This document shows positions 13,722 to 24,755 of a stretch of 64,000 bases of DNA, one piece after another. Source of the stretch: Paraescarpia echinospica (Eukaryota > Annelida > Polychaeta > Sabellida > Siboglinidae); assembly GCA_020002185.1 (NCBI GenBank), contig CM034538.1, forward strand, positions 64,114,333-64,178,332, in the 5' to 3' direction. The notes beneath the pieces are model-generated. The model ran no database searches, was not told the origin of the DNA, and worked only from the letters and a program-made list of their open reading frames with translations. The translations under genes and the position numbers were made by a program. The number at the start of each line of letters is the position of its first letter. Position 1 is the first letter of the stretch.

Positions 13722-14222
13722 GGGGTCAGCACACTGATAGTTTTCCCATTGGCGACCATGTTAACGTTTTGTCTGACTGTAGAAAACGTGACCTAGAAAA
13801 TGTATTAAACTTCTCACCCGCCGTTATCATTATCTCATTGACATGCTGATCGGGTTTAGTCAAAATCTAATATTTCTAGCTCTTACAAAATGCCTGTATG
13901 TATGACACCCGTCAATATTTACAAATGGATGCAGGCAGTAATCCGGTTAAAGGTCAACTAGCCAAATTGCTGCCAAATACCCTTCCGCTTAGTAAAATCA
14001 GCTAAAATACACAATTTTACTGTCAGCAGCTTCTACAATCACATCTAGAAATCTGACTACTCAAATGCACTTATGTCATAGAAGGTGAATATTGTAAACA
14101 AATTATTTCCCAATAATATACTGCACTTTTTCGTCTATCAGTGTCCTGACCCCAAATTGTAAACAAATTATTTCCCAAAAATATACTGCACTTTTTCGTC
14201 TAACAGTGTCCTGACCCCAAAT
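13722..14222 (+). repeat. Direct repeat, left copy (partner 15080-15539)
   Basis: Begins GGGGTCAGCACACTGATAG and runs about 0.45 kb with close identity to 15080-15539, in the same orientation. Its last ~65 bp (TGTAAACAAATTATTTCC through CTGACCCCAAAT) is tandemly duplicated here. The flank at 13677-13720 carries a GAAAGCACCACCGT...GACTCCATTCG unit that recurs after the right copy. The ends are not TG...CA, so an LTR pair is not supported. It is probably two fragments of one unclassified element. Confidence 0.7.
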
Positions 14223-15079
14223 AGGCATGGTGATTTTGGAGAAAATTTTGAAAACAACACACTTTATAGGCACCAATGTTACAAGCACTCTGCAATTTTA
14301 TTTTTTGTAATCCCTCCAGGTGTTTGTGTTTTATGCACATTTCAAAGGTGCCACCAAACTTGGCAAGGCACCAGAAAAATCACCACTTCGCTGTTGGACA
14401 ATTTGTAATCCAGCACAATGTTCTCAGGTGGCACTATGAACTCCTGATACAGTTTTCCAGAAAGTCCAATATGTGTTTTATAAGAAAATTCAATACAGCC
14501 AGTTGTTACGTTACATTCAAATTTGTATTTATTTTTTGACCTTGTGCCCTATTTACAAAGGTAAACATCAACAAAAAGTCACCTTAGGGTGTGAATTCCT
14601 CAAAGGCCAGATGTCTCGAGCAGTTCAATTACATAATATTACACAGCCTATTTAGCAGACATTCAGAAAACCATGCCACTTGCTTGATTGACCAGCTATG
14701 ACTGACTCCAGCTAATCACTGTCCTCAGACTTCATTAGGGTCAATGACAACATCTTCACGTGTGTTTAGTTAGCTGAAGTAAACAAAAAACGATTGATGA
14801 ATCACCCTGCTGCAATATTATTGGATAATTTTTATACATATTTTCAAATTGAGGCTTAACTACTGGCATACGCACCTCACCCCCTTATAAGACATGTGTT
14901 CCGTCGCTGTGATTTGGACTGATGAGAAGTCTGTAATATCCAAACACGGTTTATTCCATTCAACTGTAGTTTTGCCATACACGTATTTTCAGTAACTGTT
15001 TCAATATATTTGAAGTAAAATGCGTCCTCCGTGATTGTGCTATGACAATGGCGTGCTTCGGTTGTCAGGCTCTCTAATT

Positions 15080-15539
15080 GGGGTCAGCACACTGATAGTT
15101 TTCCCATTGGCGACCATGTTAACGTTTTGTCTGACTGTAAGAAAACGTGACCAAGAAAATGTATTAAACTTCTCACCTGCAGTTATCATAATCTCATTGA
15201 CATGCTGGTCGAGATTAGTCAAAATCTAATATTTCTAGCTCTTACAAAATGCCTGTATGCATGACACCCGTCAATATTTACAAATGGATGCAGGCAGTAA
15301 TCCGGCTAAAGGGTCAACTAGCCAAATTGCTGCCAAATACCCTTCCGCTTAGTAAAATCAGCTAAAAATTCACCATTTTACTGTCAACAGCTTCTACAAT
15401 CACATCTAGAAATCTGACTACTCAAATGCACTTACGTCAGAGCAGGTGAATATTGTAAACAAATTATTTCCCAAAAATATCCTGCACTTTTTCGTCTGTA
15501 ACCAAGCAGGAAGTCTAACAGTGGCCTGACCCCAAATAG
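15080..15539 (+). repeat. Direct repeat, right copy (partner 13722-14222)
   Basis: Same start string and body as 13722-14222. A 16-nt insertion (AACCAAGCAGGAAGTC region, about 15500) and scattered substitutions distinguish it. It is followed at 15541-15632 by three ~40-bp units with GACTCCATTCG, of the type that precedes the left copy. Confidence 0.7.
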
Positions 15540-15839
15540 TTAGAAGGCAGCACCGTCGGTAATTTGACTCCATTCGCGAGAAAGCACCACCTTGAGTAGT
15601 TTGACTCCATTCGCTAGAAGACAGCACCCTGCACGTGTGTTGTTATTGGGACGACTAACGATTACGTGACATACGGTCTCGCATCGTAACAACGGCCCTT
15701 GGTGGGCTAAACGAGGGAAACGGACCACTATTTTTTAGCTGCACATCTTTGGGCGGTCATCTGAAGAATTTGTATGTTTCTGTCAAGCTTTAGTAGTCTC
15801 AGCAACGAACGATTTAGGTTGGACAAAAATGTTAACAAA

Positions 15840-16700
15840 GCTGTCTCACCTGAAATGGGTTCGTTGGTGGTATGTCTCACCACCAAAAAACCCCCACGCG
15901 AATCCACCAATGACAAAACCTCTTTTTTGGCTCAAATTCAAGATGGCCGAAATTATACAGGGTCTAATATTCAAATGGACCTAATTTTGGAACTAAGCAA
16001 CATAAAAACACATTTGAGGTGTCATTTCCAACTAACTTTTGTATGTCCATTCGCTTGGTGACATTTTGGAGGTCGTTAGAGATCAAGGTCATGCGATAAG
16101 GTCAAGGTCAAGGCAAAATTTGATAAAATAATCTGGAAATAAGCTGGATTCGGATCAAAGTGGCATGACTGCAACGAAGTGAAGTTACAAAAACATATTT
16201 AGGTGTCATTGCAACCAAGTTTACTATGCCTAATAATTTAAACCACATTTTACAGGTGAGTATAGTTCAAAGTCACGTTTCAATGTCAATATATGCATAT
16301 TGTCTATTTACAATCCTGTATGATCCTGATCAACATCCCGGTCACCATCATCCTGGCTCTCCACTTGTGTCATGCTGGTGTGCACTGCAGTCCATTCTTA
16401 CGGCAGGTGCACGTTTTCTTATCGCAGTGACCACCGCAATTGCATCGAATTATCTTGAGGAGTCGCTCTGATGCCGCAGGCTGAGGTATTCTGATAGGCT
16501 CGAGACCACCAGAAGATGCTACCCAACCCCAAAGCTCAGGGGAGATATCGTTGCCACGCCATCCCTGCACCTGATGGTAAGTCCGATGACTATGGAAGGC
16601 GGCTGCATCATTCGTTGGCGGAAGCTTCTCTGGAGGCACGTATTGTATAGAAGTAGCTACCTTCAGCAGGAACTTCGCCACCCGTTGCATAAAAACAACT
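15840..16700 (-). mobile_element. Decayed element carrying the CXC-tail ORF
   Basis: The segment includes a TTCAAGATGGCCG motif, an ATTCAAATGGACCTAA motif and an AAGGTCAAGGTCAAGG run next to the CXC-like ORF at 16370-16690. Such strings are typical of multicopy intergenic repeats. Element boundaries and class could not be fixed, because no terminal repeats or target duplication were found. Confidence 0.4.
16370..16690 (-). pseudogene. C-terminal remnant of repeat-associated protein with CXC-like Cys cluster
   Basis: The 106-aa frame contains VPPEKLPPTNDAAAFHSHR, WGWVASSGGLEPI, and a Cys cluster CNCGGHCDKKTCTCRKNGLQC resembling tesmin/TSO1 CXC spacing. I recognise this layout as the tail of a multicopy protein in many invertebrate genomes. 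Its function is unknown and it usually travels with repeats. Here a stop follows CTPA directly, while an acidic tail (SQDDGDRDVDQD) continues in another frame, so the copy is frameshifted. There is no upstream domain in frame. The recognition is from memory of the family; the break is seen directly. Confidence 0.55.
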
Positions 16701-18222
16701 TATATAATTGAAAGTAGCATAATGAGCTGAGGACATATGCCAAAGCTAAAAAACGGTTGGGCGAAATGTATGGGTTTATTGGGCGTCGTAAACAACACTG
16801 GTATTTCAAATTCAGCTACCGGCATATACCCAAATAGTTGTTTTTTGTTTTCCTTTAATTTTTATGCCAGATTAGATCAATATTCAGTTTGTTATTGTAT
16901 CATAATCAATCAAAAAATACTTCACCCATAAATTCAGATTAGGATATGTTTATTAGGGATCATCTCAGAACGTCGATGTCCGATATCAGACGAAATTAAT
17001 TTTGTTAGGGAGTAACAGAGGGAATTTCGGCTGGCGTCGGATATATTATGCTTCGGACCGATGCAGTTAATATATTGATATCATCTTATCAATGTTTACA
17101 AACCTTTGCCTGGGGGGGAGGCTGAGGCCAAATGAAAGCAGTTTCATCAAATGTCAGACATCGATGTTCTGAGATGATCCATAAAACGTTGTTGTGTTTA
17201 TTTACTATAGTAGTGTCACTTCTCGGATTTGGATGGTGGAAGGCTAAACAAAGTCGGTCTTCTTATATTTACAGGTTATGCGAAGATACTTCAGCTCGAT
17301 CAAATTCACAACCGCGTAGGCTTTTATATTATATACAGATACGTGAATGTATTTAAATGACATTTAATAATAGCGCACGTTTGAATAAATAATGTTTTAT
17401 TCCTTACGATATTACTTTTATAGTATTTAGCATTTAATATTAAGTTAACATTGTACACCTTGTTTGGTCATATTTTAACCGATGACAGTGGGTGAGCCGT
17501 TAACAGTCTGACTGGTTCAAGGTATAAACGGAAGCCAAACAATTTTTTGTTTTAGTCTTGTTGGTACTTAACTGGCTAATGAAAAAAACCACTGAATGAA
17601 ACAAAATAAAGCTTAATGAATTCTGCTTTGCAGATGACACGGCCCTTTTGTCGCCAAACTACATACATGTGCAAGCAAAGGTTATAGGAATGAATCGCTA
17701 TGCATAATGTTATGGATGATAATGAATGTTTCCCTGAGTGGGGCCCGCAGGCTCCGGGACTTGAAATAATTGGAATAATCCCGAGCTCCAGAGGAGTCCC
17801 TCTGGAGCTCGGGACCTTATAATGATTTTTGTATTTCCATGAGCTTTGGGGCTATGGGCCCTGGATTTTGTTCTTACTCGAGTAGGGTCTCGGGGGCTAT
17901 GGGCCAGTGGAATATTTTTCACTTGAGTGGGGCCTTGGGTTCAAGCTCTAGGATTTGGATTTGTTTCTCCGTGGCTTCGGAAGCTCGGGGCTGTAGGGCC
18001 TATGCTCCATTTGCTCCTGTTGTAATACTCTATTAGCGCTCTTTGGCGCACATGTAGAGTCGTTTTGTCGTGAACTTGCAACATGGAATCGGCGCATGCT
18101 TATATACTGGCACGACGTTGCCCGAAGTTGCGCACGACATATCTGCGTATTGATGTAGACCGGTCTACGCATCAACAATTGGTGAAACGTCATTTTCCCC
18201 ATGTCAGCCAGTGGCACGATCA
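16701..18222. other. Intergenic, no gene; hairpin and degenerate minisatellite
   Basis: No supported coding sequence. From about 17737 to 18003 there is a degenerate G-rich minisatellite (GGGGCTATGGGCC, GGGGCCTTGGG, GGGGCTGTAGGGCC). A perfect hairpin at 17779-17814 lies in the same area. Confidence 0.6.
17779..17814. repeat. Perfect 16-bp hairpin, 4-nt loop
   Basis: Arms TCCCGAGCTCCAGAGG (17779-17794) and CCTCTGGAGCTCGGGA (17799-17814) pair without mismatch around loop AGTC. It is GC-rich in an AT-rich setting. No run of T follows as in a Pol III terminator. Function unknown. Confidence 0.9.
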
Positions 18223-18425
18223 CTCACTCGCTCGCTCGCTCACTCACTCACTCACTCACTCACTCACTCACTCACTCACTCACTCACTCACTCACTCACT
18301 CACTCACTCACTCACTCACTCACTCACTCACTCACTCACTCACTCACTCACTCACTCACTCACTCACTCCACTTCACTCACCTTCACTCCACTCACCTGC
18401 TCACTCACTCACTCACTCACTCACC
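18223..18425. repeat. (CACT)n microsatellite at gap edge
   Basis: About 200 bp of CACT/CTCA tetranucleotides run into the assembly gap. The three Thr/Ser/His/Leu frames through it and across the N run are artefacts. Confidence 0.97.
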
Positions 18426-19425
18426 NNNNNNNNNNNNNNNNNNNNNNNNNNNNNNNNNNNNNNNNNNNNNNNNNNNNNNNNNNNNNNNNNNNNNNNNNNN
18501 NNNNNNNNNNNNNNNNNNNNNNNNNNNNNNNNNNNNNNNNNNNNNNNNNNNNNNNNNNNNNNNNNNNNNNNNNNNNNNNNNNNNNNNNNNNNNNNNNNNN
18601 NNNNNNNNNNNNNNNNNNNNNNNNNNNNNNNNNNNNNNNNNNNNNNNNNNNNNNNNNNNNNNNNNNNNNNNNNNNNNNNNNNNNNNNNNNNNNNNNNNNN
18701 NNNNNNNNNNNNNNNNNNNNNNNNNNNNNNNNNNNNNNNNNNNNNNNNNNNNNNNNNNNNNNNNNNNNNNNNNNNNNNNNNNNNNNNNNNNNNNNNNNNN
18801 NNNNNNNNNNNNNNNNNNNNNNNNNNNNNNNNNNNNNNNNNNNNNNNNNNNNNNNNNNNNNNNNNNNNNNNNNNNNNNNNNNNNNNNNNNNNNNNNNNNN
18901 NNNNNNNNNNNNNNNNNNNNNNNNNNNNNNNNNNNNNNNNNNNNNNNNNNNNNNNNNNNNNNNNNNNNNNNNNNNNNNNNNNNNNNNNNNNNNNNNNNNN
19001 NNNNNNNNNNNNNNNNNNNNNNNNNNNNNNNNNNNNNNNNNNNNNNNNNNNNNNNNNNNNNNNNNNNNNNNNNNNNNNNNNNNNNNNNNNNNNNNNNNNN
19101 NNNNNNNNNNNNNNNNNNNNNNNNNNNNNNNNNNNNNNNNNNNNNNNNNNNNNNNNNNNNNNNNNNNNNNNNNNNNNNNNNNNNNNNNNNNNNNNNNNNN
19201 NNNNNNNNNNNNNNNNNNNNNNNNNNNNNNNNNNNNNNNNNNNNNNNNNNNNNNNNNNNNNNNNNNNNNNNNNNNNNNNNNNNNNNNNNNNNNNNNNNNN
19301 NNNNNNNNNNNNNNNNNNNNNNNNNNNNNNNNNNNNNNNNNNNNNNNNNNNNNNNNNNNNNNNNNNNNNNNNNNNNNNNNNNNNNNNNNNNNNNNNNNNN
19401 NNNNNNNNNNNNNNNNNNNNNNNNN
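18426..19425. other. Assembly gap of exactly 1000 N
   Basis: An unresolved stretch flanked by (CACT)n on the left and (CA)n on the right. The round length suggests a placeholder rather than a measured size. Confidence 0.99.
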
Positions 19426-19454
19426 ACACACCCACACACGCACACACACACACA

Positions 19455-19552
<98 letters not shown>

Positions 19553-19558
19553 CACGCA
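19426..19558. repeat. (CA)n microsatellite at gap edge
   Basis: About 130 bp of CA dinucleotide directly after the gap. Confidence 0.97.
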
Positions 19559-20042
19559 CAAACACACTCCATTTTTCCGGGCAACGCCGGATAACCCAGC
19601 TATTTTCGTCTTTAAAGGGCAAGAAAGGGCAAATTATGTTGTACAACAACATATTATTGGGGATAAAGTCTCTAGCAGGGCACGTTCACCGTAAAAAGGG
19701 AAAAAGGTTTCCACAACATATTAATTTCCGTTTAGTTGTAAATGGACAACAGATACTGGCCAGTATAGACTAGGGATGTGATGGGTGCGAAGACTACGTA
19801 CCCCTGCTGAGGCAAGAGTTCAGCTCGACGGAAAAAATTCCGCTCGAGGTCTCTAGGGTGTGTTACAGTTTGACTCGTTTGGGAGTCTCAAGAAAGGTTG
19901 CAGTTGAAGGTTTTAAGGAGTGCACTTTGATGTCTCAAGGGGTGCAGTTGGAGGTATCGAAGGTGTAGTTGGAGGTTTTTTTAGAGCATGATAACAGGTC
20001 GGAAAAGCGCCCCCACCTGTGTGTGCGTGTGTGTGATTGTGC

Positions 20043-20094
<52 letters not shown>

Positions 20095-22516
20095 GCGTGA
20101 GTGTAGTTGCTTCTGCAAGTGCTTTTTTGGAACATTACCCCCGTGGAAATTCAGTAAAAAAGGCCCTTTTCAGTGGTTTTTGTAATATGTCCTCGTTGTC
20201 ATCGTTGGTACTGGTGTTGCTGTTATTGCTGTTGCTGCAGATGTCGCTGTTGTTGTTTTGTTGTTGTTATCGCTGCTGCTGCTATTGAGTTTTTTTTCTG
20301 AATGAATCTTTTTACAAAGTGGATGTTGCACTCTGTGCAACTTACGTTGATGAAAACATCGCTGCACGCAGCATGCGACGAATGTGAGACTTTCAAATGT
20401 ACCAGCGTACAACCTGAAGTTGATTGACTTATTTACGATCGCCAGTAAATGTTGCCCTGTCAATGTGATACTGTTTTGTCGCACGTGTGCGACAGCGAGC
20501 CGCACGACCTATTGTTGACGGTGACAAGTCAACATGTAATTCATTCTCCATTCATTGATCACACGGCGTTCACGTGTCACCCACGTGTCATATCTAACAT
20601 CATACTCACTTCAGGCGTTTTAATAGCATGCCCACCTAAGTGTCCTACCATGAAATCAAAATAATGAAACTTTTATAAATTGTAAAGATTATTCGACCCG
20701 AAAAAAGAAAAAGAAAAAAAAACATTTGTGGGATACCGGGGCAATATTTTGAAATACCCAGTATGATGAGAAGTAGGTCAGCATCGAAATTAGAAAAATA
20801 CTACGGTCTAGTCGTAATCAGTCATAACACGAGATTTATGTATTATCCAAACGTGAAACTTGCAGGAAATTTACAATTTGATATGTTCATAATACAAAAA
20901 GTAATGCATGTGAAATATCATAAACAACTTGTAATGTTTTTATTTTATGTAATTTATTAAGTGTAATAAAATACCACATTTCCGCTAAATTTCGGTGATA
21001 TTCAATACCTGACCCACAAAGCGTAATGCCATTTCAGTAAATTCGTCTAAGTGTTCAAGTACTATTTGTTTTTATGTACACCAAAAAACCCATCAAGTCC
21101 AGAGGAAAAATTGAGATTTTGCTATTCTGGAAGCACCCTCTCTGTAACGTTTTGTTAAAAAATGGTAGCATTGTTATAAAGCAAATTTAGACCTACAATA
21201 ATTATTGTTATTTCAGTAAACCTTGGTAAAGTGTTAGTTCATTATTGACTAGTACGAATAATAAAAATCTTCTTCAAGTCCCGCGCATTTTGGGGCGTTG
21301 CTACTCTAAAATCTTCCCACATTTCTTGCAAATGCTGTAGCGTGGTAACATCCTGAAGAAAACATACATTTTACCAACAAGGTGTAGTGGTATCTTCATA
21401 AAATCTATCAACGTGTTCATATACTATTTGTCGCCATGTAGAACAAAACATCATTTTGTGACGGAAATTGAGGTTTTGCTATCTTTAAAGCACCTCTCCA
21501 CAACTATAGGAAACGGATCGTTCAGTATTCTCCTATACAGGACCTGTGAGAGAGCATTTTGTCTTCACCGCAGCCGAACTTTGTTGAGAACAACATTCGT
21601 CAATGTAGCGCCATCTTCTGATTGTCTTCTTTGCACGTAATACCTCCGCGTACGAATGGTTAAGTGATCGCCAACAGAGCCACTGCCAAAACCTGATGGT
21701 ACATATTCATATGGTCGTAATTTCAGTTTGACCACTGCTGATCTTGTATCTGCGTGTTCCCACAACTCAAGAATATATTAATGCTTTAACTCCGATTAAA
21801 AATATCTCCTATACACAAAACACTGTAGCTCATTGGCAGGTTTAACGTATTCTTAAACCAATATTCGCTAAATATGCATCATGTCATGTGTTGCTAAATA
21901 TTGAAGCCGAACATCTGTCGTTGCAGATATTTTGGTAATTAAACCATCAAATTTAGATCTATAAACTGCTGAAAGTGATCGTCGATTAAACTATGTAAAC
22001 TCCTCTCCACTGAATGATAATTAGACACAAACAATGTTTAAAGGCGTTTTATTTTCGAACTTGAAGCAATGTCAACAACGTATGCGAAATGTTTATGTTT
22101 GTTGTTCTATTCCTTACTGGATGACCAAAAATGAACGTTACTATTGTGTCGATCCCTAAACAACTTACAACACCATAAAAAGGCCTTTAAACTTTCTATG
22201 CTACGCCTAAGCCATTCATCACTACAACAACAATAGCACTGTTCAGCTGGTCGGTGTAACAAACGTGCAGTACACACTCGCAGTCACGCTGACGCACATA
22301 TCGACTTTCAGAGAACTCTCTCGGGCTTATTTTCATCTTTACTCAAGCGTGCAAACCACGTCAGTTGTAGCATGCTTCGTCAATACTCAATAGGTGGCTT
22401 CTCAACTGTATACACTTGAATTCTGATAATTAAATAATATATTTGTTAATTTAAACGAAATGGTCTGGCATCATCATGCGATAACGATCTTTGAAAATAC
22501 TAGTGGATAAAACATC

Positions 22517-22517
<1 letters not shown>
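19559..22517. other. Intergenic, no gene recognised
   Basis: Contains a GTGCAGTTGGAGGT-like short repeat near 19880-19980, a (GT)n tract at 20022-20100 and AT-rich DNA. ORFs up to 111 aa have no recognisable motif and no splice partners. Confidence 0.6.
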
Positions 22518-22518
<1 letters not shown>

Positions 22519-22555
<37 letters not shown>

Positions 22556-22691
22556 TGTGTATGTGTGTGTATGTGTGTGTGTACGTAAATATATATCTTC
22601 TATTGTCTTACACCTTGTGTATGATATATATATATATATATATATCATATATATTTAAATGTACATATATAATTATATATATATATATACT

Positions 22692-22760
<69 letters not shown>
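22519..22760. repeat. Compound (GT)n/(TA)n microsatellite
   Basis: GT tracts at about 22519-22583 and 22727-22758 enclose TA tracts. Further TA tracts occur at 22903-22953 and 23023-23043. Confidence 0.95.
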
Positions 22761-22761
<1 letters not shown>

Positions 22762-22915
22762 CATCTCTTCTTTTGAATGTTATATTTATTTACATTATAA
22801 TTTTTGGGACAGAACATGTTTCCGCAACATTGCGTAACTATGTCGCTGATTAATTTTTAACTGTTCACTCGAAACGGTTAATTATAACTTAACTTATTAA
22901 ACCATATATATATAT

Positions 22916-22953
<38 letters not shown>

Positions 22954-24623
22954 CACGTTCAATGTTATAAAAAATAAATATAACTTATGCGCCGTGTATA
23001 TATATACATATAGCGTCCCATATTATATATATATATATATATATTTCTCAAACAGGGCTGATTTACTCAACACCCCCTGAAAAAAATTAGATTTTGCTAT
23101 CTTTAAAACACCTCCCCACAACGCAAGATGAACGACAACAAAAGAGTTGACACGAAGCCAACGTCGTTGAACCGTTGACACGCAGGTAACGCGTGATCGC
23201 TGAATGACGTTCTCGTTGACTGCCCCGAATTATGTAGCAGTGACGAGGCAACCGGTGCTGGCGGTCGTAAACAAGAACAATTTGGCTTGTGCTTGGCTAT
23301 GTGATATAATATATAATTATTTAACTTCAGCGATTGTAATAATTCATAGCAATTTGAATTATTTTGCATGGATCTACATCATTTCTTCACACAAATCAGA
23401 ATGCACAACCGCTTTAGCATTACGCATACACAAGGGACAAGATCGTATATCAGTTGTTTGGAGGAGTAAGAAACGTTATTAAACATCATTGCGCTGAAGC
23501 AAGACGGTGCTAGTTTGTTCACTCGAGTAGTATGTAGCTAACTCAGGTTCATTATCGCAAACATAGAAAATGTACGATCTTGCAAAACCCTTATAGCGAT
23601 TACTTTTAAACAAAATGTATGTATGCACCCAACGACCCCGCGTTTTGACCATATACAAGAAACTACAAAACAACGACGTGCTAGTCTATTACGTTTAGCA
23701 AATATCCTCTGGCAGCCAACAATCTTTATCGCACAACAAATTGTTGTTTCTAAAGCTAAGCTTAATATTGGCAAACTTACTTTCTCTACACCAGCGAACA
23801 AATCTGGAATGAACTCCTCATTACTTTAGTATCACCTTAAACTATGGATACCTTTCGTAGAAAACTCAACACTTATTTTAAATTGCATTACCACCCTAAA
23901 TAGTCGGTGGTCCCTTGCTCTAAAGAGCGTCACTGTTCAAGATTTCGCCTGATGATGTTTGCATGTTGTTTCTGAGGACGTTGGTGATGTAGAGTTTATT
24001 ATTATTGTAGTTATTATCGTCAAACGCTTATTAACATTGTTTTTGAAAATGAAGTAAGCGACGGAACTTTGAATAAGTTGAGCAAATATCAAACCACAAG
24101 GAACCAACGAGATTGGTTCATAGTGTTTGGGTTCAGTGTCCTTTATTACGATTGCGTTTGTGCATTGGGTGGTATGCCACCCCTCATTTGGGGCCCCTTT
24201 CCAAAATCCTACATATTCCCGTGATTCACACATTCAATGGATGGATGGTAGATGACCCTTACGTCCAATCTTCTTCTTTGTTACAACGGGCGTTGTCATG
24301 ATGATATTTGGAACTTATATGTAAACATATTTATGCTAAATGTTGACAACATTTCTTAGTACGGTCGGATATTGCGACATTCTACACCTTAGCCTAGTAA
24401 ACAATGCACTTAAGACGGCACTCGCCCATTCAACGTCTGTCGTAAGAGTTCGCCTCCCCAACCCATGGACGTTTATTCATACGCAACGAACCAGTGCCTC
24501 TGAAAGCTATCTACAAATTCATCGCGATTTTTTGTGTATATCTATTTACGTTAGTAAGACTACTTGCGTTGCTTACCAATAGGATGTAAGGGCCCACGTC
24601 ATTGCGGGGGTACTAGGAACGTC

Positions 24624-24630
24624 TATAAAT
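24624..24630 (+). promoter_or_regulatory. TATA box candidate of transporter gene A
   Basis: TATAAAT in GTCTATAAATACCCC lies 126 nt before the ATG, a plausible distance for a short 5' UTR. In unit B the same position reads GTATAGAATTACCCC, so the box is altered there. Confidence 0.55.
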
Positions 24631-24755
24631 ACCCCAGCAACGTCTTGGACATCATCATTACCTCAAAGCTCGTGAGGAGAGATGAGAGAATCTACAAACG
24701 CTTACAGTTGGAGTTGTTCTGTTTGATCGTCTTGAGTTTAAATTAGTTCTTCAAC

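Noticed and set aside
13722..15539. LTR retrotransposon
   Set aside because: The repeat ends are not TG...CA, no primer-binding site or gag/pol frame lies between them, and no target duplication was seen.
18083..19773. Long open frames (up to 520 aa) across the gap
   Set aside because: They consist of (CACT)n, a run of N and (CA)n translated; no real coding sequence.
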